From IMG/VR virus record IMGVR_UViG_3300005617_000019, positions 1-39,277 of that record: 39,277 nucleotides of DNA, one strand, 5' to 3'. The DNA comes from a virus. Shown here piece after piece: positions 1 through 8,704 of this stretch. The notes below the pieces were generated by a model, which saw only the letters and a program-made list of their open reading frames with translations, was not told where the DNA came from and ran no database searches. Made by a program: the position numbers and the translations under genes. Position 1 is the first letter of the stretch; the number at the start of each line of letters is the position of its first letter.

Positions 1-110
1 TCGGGCCGCCGGCGTAGTAGCCGCCGCCGCCAAACACGAGCAGACAGACGAGGAGCAGAATGATCAGCATAGGGGTCACCAGGACAGCATCGACGCCACG
101 AGACACGCCA
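1..110. repeat. 110-bp terminal direct repeat, left copy
   Basis: Bases 1-110 are identical to 39168-39277. This shows that the sequence is a closed circle cut inside a gene; the unique length is 39,167 bp. Bases 1-70 are the 5' part of the 50-aa membrane-protein gene that is complete at 39085-39237. A short exact overlap is typical of assembler closure of a circularly permuted genome, as expected for headful packaging, and need not be a physical terminal repeat. Confidence 0.95.
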
Positions 111-216
111 ACCCGATGCAGGTAATCCGCGTCGGGGCCGGCGGGTTCTGATAGGCGTCAAGCACGAAACAGCAGAACGCGAACACGAGCAGGATGAGAT
201 GCACGATCGGCGTCAT
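76..216 (-). CDS. 46-aa two-helix membrane protein (holin-like candidate)
   Basis: A 46-residue hydrophobic protein starting MTPIVHLILLVFAF. It has two likely membrane segments, about residues 4-20 and 31-45, joined by a Pro-rich loop (YQNPPAPTR). The ATG at 216 was chosen because AAGGAGGG lies about 8 nt upstream; upstream codons in the frame belong to the regulatory element at 217-306. It lies between the fibre-stem gene and another tiny membrane protein, and short two-helix proteins of this kind are common around phage lysis genes. A holin role is inferred from size, topology and position only. The gene crosses the join of the circle, so its 3' end is repeated at 39243-39277. Confidence 0.7.
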   Translation of the reverse strand: MTPIVHLILLVFAFCCFVLDAYQNPPAPTRITCIGLACLVASMLSW

Positions 217-306
217 CGGTCGACCCTCCTTCGATGCGGTGGTCTCGCGGTACCTGCGTCGGCAGTGCACGTCGACGCGCGAATACTCGTCGTCGTCGTC
301 GTCCGT
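217..306 (-). promoter_or_regulatory. GAC-tract/double-CGCG element A, upstream of a start codon
   Basis: Read on the minus strand: a GACGACGACGACGAG tract, then TATTCGCGCG, then CAGGTACCGCGAGA, then CACCGCATCGAAGGAGGG and the ATG at 216. The distal CGCG ends 29 nt before the ATG and the two CGCG motifs are 30-32 bp apart. The same architecture occurs at 17791-17877, 23515-23612 and 29550-29640, each directly before a start codon. It fills the gap between two late genes. A promoter or leader function is inferred. Confidence 0.6.
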
Positions 307-312
307 CTTCAG

Positions 313-960
313 CTACAGGATCCCGTGACTACTCTCGATGTACCAATGCGCCGCGCCATCGCTGATCAGCACGATCGACGGACACACCGGGATCACACTC
401 CCCGGCACGGTGTACGCCCCCGCAATCAGATCCACCGTGTCACTCCCATCGGGCACGATCGACAGATCCTTTTCGCCGAGGTTCTTGATCGTCAGCATCC
501 GCTGCGTCGCGTCGGCGGCCGGCAACAGATTGACAAGGAACGGATCCGTCCCGCTGGGATTGGTGACGAGCAGCACCTGGTCGTCCGGGAGCGCCGTATA
601 CCCGCTCACCGTCACCGCGGTCAGGGTCGGCGGCCCTTGCGTGTCGAGCGTGGCAAACAGCGATTGCCCGATGTCCTCGACGTCGTCCTGGGTCCACACT
701 TCCGCGCCGTCGGGATCGGTCAACACCAACTTGTAGCCGTCGACGTCGAGAAACACCACGGCCCGGCCGCTCGCGTCGAGCTCGATCGGGTTCGTGTTCG
801 CATGGCCGATCGCCAGGTCGACGTCGGTGTACGTCGGCTTCGGCGTCGACGTGCCGGCCGCATAGGTATGCAGCAGGTACAGCGCGGCGGGGTGGCCGTC
901 GTTGTCGAACAACTGCAGTTTCGGGGCGCCGAGCAACGAACCGGGAACCGTGACAGGCAT
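313..960 (-). CDS. tail fibre/spike stem-type protein
   Basis: 215 aa. Residues 1-90 carry the signature of phage fibre or minor-tail N-terminal stem domains: YLLHTYAAGTSTPKPTYTD, then ANTNPIELDASGRAVVFLD, then GYKLVLTDPDGAEVWTQDDV. This pattern (cargo in, properties listed, default value, description of TDPDG) recurs in many podovirus tail proteins. The C-terminal half has a beta-rich segment (LVTNPSGTDPFLVNLLP, SIVPDGSDTVDLI) resembling small fibre-associated domains. It follows the ejection-protein genes by 3 bp (TAG at 964) and is the last recognisable virion gene before the small membrane proteins. No receptor-binding or enzymatic domain is visible, so it may be an adaptor for another fibre. 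Confidence 0.75.
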   Translation of the reverse strand: MPVTVPGSLLGAPKLQLFDNDGHPAALYLLHTYAAGTSTPKPTYTDVDLAIGHANTNPIELDASGRAVVFLDVDGYKLVLTDPDGAEVWTQDDVEDIGQSLFATLDTQGPPTLTAVTVSGYTALPDDQVLLVTNPSGTDPFLVNLLPAADATQRMLTIKNLGEKDLSIVPDGSDTVDLIAGAYTVPGSVIPVCPSIVLISDGAAHWYIESSHGIL

Positions 961-963
961 ACG

Positions 964-2082
964 CTAGCGTCCCTTCAACCCGCGACTCGCCAGCGCGGTC
1001 TGCACTTCCGCCGGCGTCGCGGTTTTTAACTGGCGCGCGAGCTCGCCGGCCGCCTTCGCGGCGTTCGCGGCGGCGTCTTGCGTCCAGCCTCGGGCGCGGA
1101 GTTCCCGAAAGGCGGCCCACTCGGGCGCGGTGAAATGCAGCTTGCCGCTCACCTCGACGACGCGGATCGACGTCGGCGATTGACTCGCCTGATAGGCCGC
1201 GCGCCGCGCCGCCAGGGCGGCCTCGTTGTCCGCGCGGGCGTTCGGGAGATCCGGATTCCCGCCCGGTCGACCTTCCAGCTTGCCGTTGACCATGCGGATC
1301 GCGGGCGGCTCACTCGGCGCGGATGACTCAACAGGGGCCGGCGTGTCAACAGGCGTAGGCGCGGGTGTGGCGCGGGCGGCCACCGCGCGTGCCTGCGCGG
1401 CGGCCAGGTTCGCGTTAAATTCCGCTGAGGGCGGCGGGGCGATCTGCGGTGCGGGCGTCCGAGTGGGCCTCGGTGCTGGCGGCGCGGCGACAGGTGCCGC
1501 GGCAGGCGCCGGCGTCTGCGTGACGCGCGGATAGCCGGGTAACGACACATGGCCTGCGTCCGGCGGCGGCGCGGGCGTCGGACTCATCGCCGTCCGCATC
1601 CGTTGGGCGAAATCGACGGCCTTCCCCACCCGCGGCGAGACCATCCCGATCACGTCCGGCGAGACGGCATCCCCGACCGCCGCGACGCCGTTGACCGTGC
1701 CGCGCACGGCGCCTTTCGCCATCCCACTCGCGGCTTTGGCGACGACGGGTAATGCCTGCTCGGCCACCTTGGGCGCGAAATACATGGCCGCGGCTTGAAT
1801 CCAGAATTTCGGGTCACTGAGATCCCGCTTCAGCGATGCGCCGATCCGCGTCATCGCGTCGACGGGATCGCTCCGGAGGTCGCCCAACGTGACGCGCTCC
1901 GGGTCGGCGCCGAAGCCTAATCCCGGCTCCGCGGCACTCATCCGCGCCTCGGGATGCGCGCCGGCGGGCGGGTTGGCTTGCGCGTGCAGCTTGGCCGCCG
2001 CGGCCGAGATGTCGGCCGTGCTCATCGACGCGGGAAATTCGACGTTCCCCACGCCAGGGATTTCAACGACGGTCTGAGCCAT
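964..2082 (-). CDS. probable DNA-ejection/internal virion protein
   Basis: 372 aa. The N terminus (VVEIPGVGNVEFPASMSTAD) is the short beta/helix start seen on many podovirus internal virion proteins. A glycine/alanine-rich amphipathic stretch follows (about residues 90-150), then a long Pro/Ala-rich linker (about 170-255). The C-terminal helical region (FRELRARGWTQDAAANAAKA) looks like a small helical bundle. The ATG overlaps the TAA of the previous gene by one base (TAATG), so translation is coupled. Its position as the last of four consecutive genes at 964-5638 with gp7/gp20/gp16-type features suggests it enters the cell with DNA. No transglycosylase motif was found. Confidence 0.6.
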   Translation of the reverse strand: MAQTVVEIPGVGNVEFPASMSTADISAAAAKLHAQANPPAGAHPEARMSAAEPGLGFGADPERVTLGDLRSDPVDAMTRIGASLKRDLSDPKFWIQAAAMYFAPKVAEQALPVVAKAASGMAKGAVRGTVNGVAAVGDAVSPDVIGMVSPRVGKAVDFAQRMRTAMSPTPAPPPDAGHVSLPGYPRVTQTPAPAAAPVAAPPAPRPTRTPAPQIAPPPSAEFNANLAAAQARAVAARATPAPTPVDTPAPVESSAPSEPPAIRMVNGKLEGRPGGNPDLPNARADNEAALAARRAAYQASQSPTSIRVVEVSGKLHFTAPEWAAFRELRARGWTQDAAANAAKAAGELARQLKTATPAEVQTALASRGLKGR

Positions 2083-3614
2083 TAGGGGATCGGCTCCACT
2101 TTGCCGGTGGCGGGGTTGAAGCGGTGCGTGGGCTTCGGCGGGCCGTCGCTGCTGGTTTTGCCGCCCATGCGGCCTTTTATCGTGGCGATCTGCTCATCGA
2201 GGGCTTTCGTGCGGTTCGCCATATCCGTCTTGAGCAGCCGCATGACGGCGACCGTCTGCTTGAGCGTCGCGTTGGCTGGATTGAAGGCGTCGACTTCGTG
2301 CCGCGCCGAGTCTGACAGCGTGCCCGAGAGATTCGGGTTGCTCGTGATCTTGGCGATCTCATTGACCGCCACTTGTCGCGCGGCGTCGTACTGCGCTTGA
2401 TTCGGACTGCCGAGCAGTTTCCCGCTCGCGGCGCGGATGAAGGTATTCGCCAGTGGCGATCCGGTGTCGACCACCTTCCCGGCCGTGTCGAGGAAGAGAT
2501 CGATATTCTTGGTCGCGGTCTGCTCAAAGGCGCCGATCGCGTCGCGCTGCCCTTGCAGGTGTTTGAGCGACTGACTATCCGCGCCGAAGCCCGCGCGATT
2601 GGCGGCCACGTCCAGCGACGTGCGCATCGGCTCACCGGTACCCGACCCGATCTCGGCCGCGCGATTGATGATGGCTTTGCGCGTCGTCTTGTCGCCCATC
2701 CCCAGTGGGGGGAGTTGGCCCGTCTTGACGTAATTGAGCGCGGCGGCGTCGAGGCCCGCCGGCGTCAGATCGAGCGGCGCCGATTCGGCCTTCGCCCGCG
2801 CGCCGGCCGCTTGCGCGCGCACCATCGCCGCATCGGCTTGGCGCCCGCTGTTTTTCAGCATCCCGGCTTGATAGGCTTCGGTCGACTGCTGCGCCTTCGC
2901 CTGGCGCTCGTTATCCGCGATCCGATCCTTCGCCTGCGAGTCCGCGGTCAGTTTCTTGATCTCGTCCTCGAGCGCCTTCTGCTTGGCCGCAAGCTGATCC
3001 TTCGCGCTCATCGTCCCTTGCCGCAGGGCGTTGGCCTTCGCGGTTGCCTCGGGGCCCGCCTGCGTCGGCAGATCGTCGGTCGGAATCCCCAGCTTCTTGA
3101 GCGCCTGGTGCGCGCTCGCCAGCGCCGCCTGCTGACTCGCGGGATCCGTCGCGTCAGCTACCGGCCCGAGGTGATCGGCGATCGTGTCGTTGATTTTCCG
3201 GTGATAGTCGAGCATCGCCGCGTCGGTCTGCAGCTTCGCGCGCTGCTGTTCGCGCAGCGCCTCCTGCAGCTTGAGTCCGGCTTCGGGGTTCGTCTGCATG
3301 ATCGCGGGGATCGCCGACTCCAGATCGCCACCGCTGTCCTGCAGCGCCGATCGCGTCGCTTGCCGATCGGCGGTCTCGCGACTCGCTTTGTCGACCTCGA
3401 GCCCGAGCTGCTGCGTCCGCAACCCCATCTCCTGCTGCTGGAGTTGCTGCTGCTGCTGGAGGTGGTGCGCCTGTTGGATCTGCGCGGGGATCTGTCCGAG
3501 GCTCGCGAGCGCCCCGCCCCAGATCTGCCCGCGCTGTTCCGCCGCACGCGCCGCACTCTGGCCCTGCTGTTCGATCAGGCGCGTGATCTGCTCCGTGTAT
3601 TGCGCTTGCGACAT
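2082..3614 (-). CDS. coiled-coil ejection protein candidate (gp20/gp16 position)
   Basis: 510 aa, highly helical. Residues about 40-75 are Gln-rich (HHLQQQQQLQQQE), and heptad-like patterns with many Ala, Gln and Lys extend to about residue 270. A second helical part includes LKHLQGQRDAIGAFEQTA and RLLKTDMANRTKALDEQI. The pattern near residue 400-450 (QAQYDAARQVAVNEIAKI ... LSDSARHEVDAFNP) resembles the C-terminal region of long internal virion proteins of other podoviruses. It is coupled to both neighbours (the gene before ends one base upstream at 3615; the next starts in its stop codon). Assignment rests on composition and gene order; sequence similarity to P22 gp20 or gp16 is not obvious. 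Confidence 0.6.
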   Translation of the reverse strand: MSQAQYTEQITRLIEQQGQSAARAAEQRGQIWGGALASLGQIPAQIQQAHHLQQQQQLQQQEMGLRTQQLGLEVDKASRETADRQATRSALQDSGGDLESAIPAIMQTNPEAGLKLQEALREQQRAKLQTDAAMLDYHRKINDTIADHLGPVADATDPASQQAALASAHQALKKLGIPTDDLPTQAGPEATAKANALRQGTMSAKDQLAAKQKALEDEIKKLTADSQAKDRIADNERQAKAQQSTEAYQAGMLKNSGRQADAAMVRAQAAGARAKAESAPLDLTPAGLDAAALNYVKTGQLPPLGMGDKTTRKAIINRAAEIGSGTGEPMRTSLDVAANRAGFGADSQSLKHLQGQRDAIGAFEQTATKNIDLFLDTAGKVVDTGSPLANTFIRAASGKLLGSPNQAQYDAARQVAVNEIAKITSNPNLSGTLSDSARHEVDAFNPANATLKQTVAVMRLLKTDMANRTKALDEQIATIKGRMGGKTSSDGPPKPTHRFNPATGKVEPIP

Positions 3615-4352
3615 TTAGGGCACCGTCGGCCTTCCGAGCGCGGAGAGGTTATAGAGCTTGTTGTAGCTGTTATTTTCGTTGCCCCACAGCGACGCCCGAT
3701 TGAAGTCGGCCGACTGCAAGCCCTGATCGAACACCTTGTTGTAGTTCTGGCTCGCGATGCCGCCGGCGTAGCCCGCCAGATCTTTCAGGGTGCCGCCGGT
3801 GAGCAACGTGCCTTTCGCCGCGGCGCTGCGATCGATCGCCTGCAACCCTTGATCACGCGCGAACTGATAGCCGGGTTGCGCTTCCGCTTGCGCGGCCGTC
3901 GGCGCGGTGAAGCGTTCATCCCAGGGCGTGAGCAAGCCGCCGAAGCCGCCCCCCCCGAGACTGCCAAGCGCGCCGCCCTGCCCCGCTGGAGCGCCTTCCG
4001 GCAGCATGAACTTCGAGACGATGTAGCTGGGATCGTCGCCGAGCTCGCCCGACGAGATTTTCCCGATCCAGTACTGCGGGTCGCGCGTGAGGGACGGATT
4101 GGCGCCTGGCTGACTGGCGTAGTACTGCACGTAGGCCGCGACCGAGGCCGGATCGTTCCGGTTCAGCGTCGGCGGCCCTTGGCTCGTCGTCGTGGCCGCC
4201 GGCGTGATCCCGCCGAGCGGGAGATCCTGGCCTGGCACGAGGTTCGTGCCCGGCGCGAAGATCGGATTCTGATTGACCGCCCCCGCGTCGCGCGGGAGTC
4301 CAGTTTGCCCCGTGCCCACGGTGCCCGGCGCGTTATCGGTGATCCAGCTCAT
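3615..4352 (-). CDS. P22 gp7-type DNA transfer (ejection) protein
   Basis: 245 aa. Residues about 150-235 hold the hallmark of phage DNA-transfer proteins: PGYQFARDQGLQAIDRSAAA, then KGTLLTGGTLKDLAGYAGG, then a helix ending in NENNSYNKLYNLSALG. The N-terminal half is flexible and Pro/Gly-rich, with one helical stretch (DPASVAAYVQYYASQ). The ATG at 4352 forms an ATGA overlap with the preceding gene; an open frame extends further upstream but is out of character (Arg-rich) and lies inside that gene. Proteins of this family are packed in the P22 head and form part of the channel for DNA entry. Confidence 0.75.
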   Translation of the reverse strand: MSWITDNAPGTVGTGQTGLPRDAGAVNQNPIFAPGTNLVPGQDLPLGGITPAATTTSQGPPTLNRNDPASVAAYVQYYASQPGANPSLTRDPQYWIGKISSGELGDDPSYIVSKFMLPEGAPAGQGGALGSLGGGGFGGLLTPWDERFTAPTAAQAEAQPGYQFARDQGLQAIDRSAAAKGTLLTGGTLKDLAGYAGGIASQNYNKVFDQGLQSADFNRASLWGNENNSYNKLYNLSALGRPTVP

Positions 4353-5638
4353 GCCATTCTCCCTACCGCGGTGCCGACGACGGGCGCGCCGGTCGGCGCC
4401 GTGCGGCCGAGGGTCGACAGCGCGCCGCCCTGTGATCCTTGGCCCGGCACGAGGGTCGCGCCCTTGTCGAGATAGTGCTGCACTTGATTCGCCGGCACCT
4501 GGCCGCGGACGCCGTCCGGCCCGATGATCCACGTCGGCGACTCGCGCGTGTTCGCGATGAACTGCGCCGCCGGGCTATGCGGACTGACCTGCGGATCGCC
4601 CAGCGGCGTGATCGAGCCGGGCGATCCGCCGGGCGGCGTCGCGGGCATCCCGTTGCTGTTGTAGTCCTTCTGATCGCCAATCCCGAGCCCGTAACTGAGC
4701 TTGGAGAGCGCGCCGGTCCCCGCCGCCAGATAGGGCGCAAAATTCTTCTGCTCGAGCGCGGCCTGGCTCTTCGCGAAGTCGAGCGCGTCTTTCGTGCTCT
4801 GCGCTTGCAGATCGGCGGCGTGCTCGGAGGCGTTGGACTGGATCAGCGCGCCGCCGAGATTCCCCGCCACGCCGATCGCCGCCGGGAACCAGGACGAGTT
4901 CGCGATGTTCTTGAGCGTTGAGCCGATGCCGCCACTACTCGCCGTGTTGCTCACCGTCGAGGGCCCGATGAAATTGCCGGCCGCATCCCAGGATCCATTG
5001 CCCGCCGCCGCATCCACGATCGCCGCGCCCGTCCCGACCGTCGGCGCCGTCACCCCCACCCCCACCGGCACCGTCCCCATCGCGCCGGTCCCGAGCCCCG
5101 CCACCGTGTCCGCGCCGACGCCAAAGGAGCCCGCTTCGATCCCGCCGGGAATCGTGGCGCCCGCGCCGACATCGGCGACCGCGCCGCCGCCCCCGCCCAG
5201 ACTCGCCAGCGCGCCGCCTTCTTCGGTGCCCGCGGTGCCGGCGCCGCCAGCCACCGGCGCCGCGCCGGTCACCGCGGACAGCGTGCCAAACGACAGCACG
5301 CCGAGCGTGATCGCCAACATGCCGTATTTCTCGAACCAGCTCCGGTCCTTGGGCACGAGGTCCCCGTCTTTGAGTTCCCACCCGTAGGCGCCGCCGCCGC
5401 CGTCGTGCTCCCACCCCGGCCGGCCGCCGCTGGGGAGCTCCCCGTATTTCTTGTAGGCGTACTGCGCGCTGAGCACCTGCCAGGCGCCGGGCTCGTTGGG
5501 CGCCTGCTGCTTGGCCCAGGTCCACGCTTCGAGCGCGTGCGCGCCCGTTTCCGCTTCGCCGGGTTCCAGCGGGCGCCGCGCCTGCGGGTTGGTCGGGTCG
5601 GGCGGACTCGCGGTCGGCGACGTGCCTTCAATACTCAT
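4349..5638 (-). CDS. ejection/pilot-type virion protein with central hydrophobic segment
   Basis: 429 aa. Residues about 1-100 are soluble and Trp/Tyr-rich (WEHDGGGGAYGWELKDGDL). A hydrophobic helix follows (YGMLAITLGVLSFGTL), then a long Gly/Ala/Val low-complexity region to about residue 240. Near residue 290 the segment KSQAALEQKNFAPYLAAGTG matches a motif common in phage internal/pilot proteins, where a helix precedes an N(F)xPYxxAGxxAL turn. The membrane-compatible segment fits a protein that inserts into the cell envelope during DNA entry. It ends by ATGA overlap with the gp7-type gene. It resembles no P22 protein by length alone, so the call depends on the motif and the neighbours. Confidence 0.6.
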   Translation of the reverse strand: MSIEGTSPTASPPDPTNPQARRPLEPGEAETGAHALEAWTWAKQQAPNEPGAWQVLSAQYAYKKYGELPSGGRPGWEHDGGGGAYGWELKDGDLVPKDRSWFEKYGMLAITLGVLSFGTLSAVTGAAPVAGGAGTAGTEEGGALASLGGGGGAVADVGAGATIPGGIEAGSFGVGADTVAGLGTGAMGTVPVGVGVTAPTVGTGAAIVDAAAGNGSWDAAGNFIGPSTVSNTASSGGIGSTLKNIANSSWFPAAIGVAGNLGGALIQSNASEHAADLQAQSTKDALDFAKSQAALEQKNFAPYLAAGTGALSKLSYGLGIGDQKDYNSNGMPATPPGGSPGSITPLGDPQVSPHSPAAQFIANTRESPTWIIGPDGVRGQVPANQVQHYLDKGATLVPGQGSQGGALSTLGRTAPTGAPVVGTAVGRMA

Positions 5639-5648
5639 CGTGCTGCTT

Positions 5649-6431
5649 TCATGGCGCCACTGTCAGCGCCGCAAAGGTCGAGGCGACGGCCGCGCCGGCC
5701 CGCGCGACCGCCGCGCCGATGCACGTGACGCGCCGCAGATCGTCGGGCGCCTCGAACATCGCAAACGGATCCGCCTGGATCGCCGCCATCAGCTCCGGCG
5801 GCACATAGCGGTTGTAGACGTAGATAAAACTGATGTCGCCGTTGAAGTACTCGCCGCCGTGCCCGCCGATGAGACTCGTCGGGTCGATGACCGGCACATT
5901 GCCCGGCGACGCCGTGAACCCGTCGAGCACGCCATTCATCAGCACGTAGACCGGCTTGGCGTACCCGGCGGACGTGCCGATCAGGATCGGCGTATTGAGC
6001 GTCAACGTCGTCGCTGTCGCCTGCACGTTGTAGTTGGTGAAGGTCGGCCCGGTCTGGACGTACAAGCCCGTGTTGCCGGAGGCGTAGATCGTGCCGAACC
6101 CGGACACGCTGTTGACGCGCACGCCGGCGAGGATCGCGTACGGGCCGGCGGATCCCGATCCGCCGCCATAGCCGAAGCGCGGATGATCGAAGTTGGCGAT
6201 GTCGCTCGAGCCGTTGAACCGCACGCCGCCGCCACACGCGGTGGGGACCCACGTCGGCGTGCCGTTGCGGAAAAACCCTTGCGTCAAGCTCACGCAGTCG
6301 GTCACGAGCCGCCCGGATCCTTCGTTGAGGAGATAGGCTTCGACCAGCCCCGAGGCGTACGGGTGCGACAGGTCCGGCGTCGAGCCGGCGCGCGGTTTCA
6401 TGCGACAGGGGCCGGGCGTGGTCACGGCCAT
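5649..6431 (-). CDS. LamG/concanavalin-type lectin-fold virion protein
   Basis: 260 aa. The middle reads as a jelly-roll lectin domain: a GGGVRFNGSSDI strand near residue 65, AILAGVRVNSVSGFGTIYAS near 97-120, then VLMNGVLDGF and GGEYFNGDISFIYVYNRYVP near 190-210. The last is the typical closing pattern of LamG/ConA-like domains (a displayed activity strand, then a helix PPELMAAIQADPFAMF). Phages carry such domains as carbohydrate-binding decorations or fibre parts. The start ATG follows the previous TAA without a gap. Binding specificity cannot be inferred. A short hydrophobic Ala-rich tail of about 25 residues ends the protein. Confidence 0.7.
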   Translation of the reverse strand: MAVTTPGPCRMKPRAGSTPDLSHPYASGLVEAYLLNEGSGRLVTDCVSLTQGFFRNGTPTWVPTACGGGVRFNGSSDIANFDHPRFGYGGGSGSAGPYAILAGVRVNSVSGFGTIYASGNTGLYVQTGPTFTNYNVQATATTLTLNTPILIGTSAGYAKPVYVLMNGVLDGFTASPGNVPVIDPTSLIGGHGGEYFNGDISFIYVYNRYVPPELMAAIQADPFAMFEAPDDLRRVTCIGAAVARAGAAVASTFAALTVAP

Positions 6432-7052
6432 TTAGGTGGTGCTCAAGCTGTCCCCGGTCACGACGAAGCAATCACAGGCGACGGCCTGGCCGGTGCCGGA
6501 ACAATCGGCGACCACGCGCAACCGTTTGATCGCGCTGCAATCGACCTTGGCCTGGTAGTACTCGGCCAGGGTGTACATCGTCGACGCGCCGGTGCTCTGG
6601 GCGTTGAGGAGGTTGTCCTCGAGCGTCACGGAGGTATTCGCGACGATGCTTTTCACGCGGCCCCACTCGGAGTTGCCGATCGTCGTGTTGTCGAAAAAGA
6701 TGAGCGCGCCGGCCGCGATGTTGGTCGTCGACGCGCACGTGACGATGTTCTGGCCGGCGGCATTGGTGCCGGTGCACGCTTCCGCTTCGGCGACCGTCAC
6801 GACGCTTTGAAACTGCGCGACGGGGAACCAGTAGCCATCGCCCGACGCCTTCACCGACGCCTCGATCCGGAAGATCGCGCCGAGGGTCAAGGCAATCGCC
6901 GTGCGGCGGCCCAGGTGGATCCCGAAAAACGCGGCGAACACGGTCGAGACGTCGATCGCGCTACTGATCACGACGGTATTGCTCGCGATCGATTGCAGGG
7001 CCAGGACCGACGTGCCGGCGGTTTTGCTCCAGGTCGTGACGGTGGTCGGCAT
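6432..7052 (-). CDS. virion-associated protein of unknown function
   Basis: 206 aa, beta-rich, Thr/Ser/Ala-rich and without Lys-rich or enzymatic motifs. The start MPTTVTTWSKTAGTSVLALQ and a mid-section ACTGTNAAGQNIVTCASTT followed by RVKSIVANTSVTLEDNL resemble small phage structural proteins in which a coordinate-type value is introduced by a transition segment. Four Cys residues lie in the last part (CSAIKRLRVVADCSGTGQ ... ACDCFVV). The gene lies between the fibre gene and the lectin-fold gene, which suggests a tail or decoration role. I do not recognise the family. Confidence 0.65.
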   Translation of the reverse strand: MPTTVTTWSKTAGTSVLALQSIASNTVVISSAIDVSTVFAAFFGIHLGRRTAIALTLGAIFRIEASVKASGDGYWFPVAQFQSVVTVAEAEACTGTNAAGQNIVTCASTTNIAAGALIFFDNTTIGNSEWGRVKSIVANTSVTLEDNLLNAQSTGASTMYTLAEYYQAKVDCSAIKRLRVVADCSGTGQAVACDCFVVTGDSLSTT

Positions 7053-7058
7053 AGATCC

Positions 7059-8249
7059 TTAGTAGTTCTGATTGAACGAGCCGTAGTACCGATCGTCGGT
7101 GAGCGAATAGATCAGGGTGACGAGGTCGACCTTCGCCGCCGTGACGGTGATCACCGGCGCGGTCCCGCCCGGCCACTTCACGCCGCCCGCCGAGCCGCTC
7201 GCCGGCCAGGTGACAGTGAAGGCGCCGGCGCCGCTGTTGAGGAGGATCACGTAGCGCCCGCCATCTTTGGGATGGGTGAGCGTCAGCGTGACGTTCCCGG
7301 TGAGCGTCAGGTAGTGCTCGTTGCCGGCGTCGAAGTCGAGCGTCTTCGTCGTGCCGGAGTTGCCATCGGCGACCAACGGCGAGTAGTACTGCCCGACGAA
7401 CTTGGCAACCGCCGTGCTGTCGGCGGCCCCGCCCAGGCCGGTCCGCGCAAACTGCGGGGTCGACGTCGTCGCGAGATTCTGCGGCGTCGAGAGGACGACG
7501 GTGGAGCCCGCGCCGTTGTCGGTAACGACGATCTGGCTCGTGGTGCCGGTGAGCACGCGCTCGTTGGTGAGCGTCGCATCCGTCGCGAGCGCGACGTACT
7601 GCGCCGTGGACGGCGCGCCGGTGCCCGCGGCGGTCAACACGGTGCCGGTGAGCGTGAGCCCCGTACTGATCGTCAGTTCCTGAAAGTCCCCCGCGCCGGC
7701 CGCGCTGCCCCGCCCGAGGAGCACGGCGGCGCCCGACGCCGGGACGAGATTCGCCAACGGCAGATCGCCCGAGACATCCGCGGCGAGCGCGACCGCGCCA
7801 AAGGTCGGCAGGCCCGCGGCGTTGCCGTGGAGCACCGTCGTCGTCGTCCCGAGCGAGGCGAGCGGCGCGACGTCGGCGACCCCGTTCCCGACCACGATCG
7901 CGCCCGCGGTCAACGATCCGGTATGCGTGACGGTGCCGGTGCCGCCGCTGGCGTCCAGCGTCGTGCCGGTCATGGTCAAGTTGGTGCCGAGGGTGATCGC
8001 TTGCGCGATGCCGGTCCCGCCGGCCGAGCCGCGGCCGAGGAGTTTGGACGCGGCGAGACTGATCCCGGCGACGCTGGCGAGAAGATGCCAGGTCGTGTCA
8101 TAGCCGTAGCTGTCGCCGGTGTCCGTCTCGTACCAGACGTAGAGCACCGGGACCGCCGTCCCGCTCACGATCGGCGGATCGGGGACGAAGGCGAGGCGTT
8201 CGGCATTGGTGCCGTAGTGCAGGTAGGTCGGGAGACTCGTATCGCTCAC
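7059..8249 (-). CDS. tail fibre-like beta-repeat protein
   Basis: 396 aa starting at a GTG (8249) that gives a GTGA overlap with the upstream gene; a longer frame to 8366 is Arg-rich and lies inside that gene. Residues about 1-60 (LPTYLHYGTNAERLAFVPDP ... YVWYETDTGDSYGYD) form a fibre-head motif often seen in phage tail proteins. Repeats follow: LLGRGSAGGTGIAQAITLG near residue 75 and VLLGRGSAAGAGDFQELTIS near 175, each followed by a TGT/TLTGTTL strand pattern. The C terminus has YLTLTGNVTLTLTHPKDGGR and a beta-sandwich-like end. This is a typical elongated fibre or side-tail protein. There is no hydrolase motif. Confidence 0.7.
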   Translation of the reverse strand: MSDTSLPTYLHYGTNAERLAFVPDPPIVSGTAVPVLYVWYETDTGDSYGYDTTWHLLASVAGISLAASKLLGRGSAGGTGIAQAITLGTNLTMTGTTLDASGGTGTVTHTGSLTAGAIVVGNGVADVAPLASLGTTTTVLHGNAAGLPTFGAVALAADVSGDLPLANLVPASGAAVLLGRGSAAGAGDFQELTISTGLTLTGTVLTAAGTGAPSTAQYVALATDATLTNERVLTGTTSQIVVTDNGAGSTVVLSTPQNLATTSTPQFARTGLGGAADSTAVAKFVGQYYSPLVADGNSGTTKTLDFDAGNEHYLTLTGNVTLTLTHPKDGGRYVILLNSGAGAFTVTWPASGSAGGVKWPGGTAPVITVTAAKVDLVTLIYSLTDDRYYGSFNQNY

Positions 8250-8704
8250 GGCGCCACCCACGGAATCAGGATCGGCGCCCCGGCGCCATCGGTGACGATG
8301 AACGGCCCAACGGTGACGGGCACGTACTGGAGCAGCGCGCTCCCACTCCAGCCGATCACGATCCACCAGGCGTTGCTACTCAGGTCGGTCAAGATCGTCG
8401 TGAGCTGGTACTGGGTGCTCAGGACCACGGTCGGCGCGCCGTCGATCGTGTCGCCGGCACAGGCGGTGACGATCACCGGGTTCGCCGTGCCGTCGATTTT
8501 CTTCACGGTCAGGCGTCGCGTCAGGTACGCCTTCCGCACGGTCTGCACCGACGGCACCGTGATCACGACCGCGCCGTCGGTCGCGTCGACGATGAGACAG
8601 TCATCGGCCGCGACGACCACATACGGGGACTGCGCGGCCGTCACCGTGCGGACGGAGGCCGAGGCGTCGACGCCTTGCTTCCGGGCAACAGGCGGGGCCC
8701 TCAT
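8246..8704 (-). CDS. small tail/fibre-associated beta protein
   Basis: 152 aa. The core (YVVVAADDCLIVDATDGAVV, then ITVPSVQTVRKAYLTRRLTV) is a pattern common in phage fibre-associated proteins, where a beta-helix-like domain starts with VTAAYTVLAADDxxIxVD. The last 50 residues (WWIVIGWSGSALLQYVPVTV ... LIPWVAP) are hydrophobic beta. It is coupled by ATGA to the 560-aa protein before it and by GTGA to the fibre after it, so the three are probably made and assembled together. Exact role unknown. Confidence 0.6.
   Translation of the reverse strand: MRAPPVARKQGVDASASVRTVTAAQSPYVVVAADDCLIVDATDGAVVITVPSVQTVRKAYLTRRLTVKKIDGTANPVIVTACAGDTIDGAPTVVLSTQYQLTTILTDLSSNAWWIVIGWSGSALLQYVPVTVGPFIVTDGAGAPILIPWVAP

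Noticed and set aside
1-110. True physical terminal repeats of the virion DNA
   Set aside because: The repeat lies inside genes that continue across the join, and P22-type packaging gives permuted ends; an assembly overlap explains it better.
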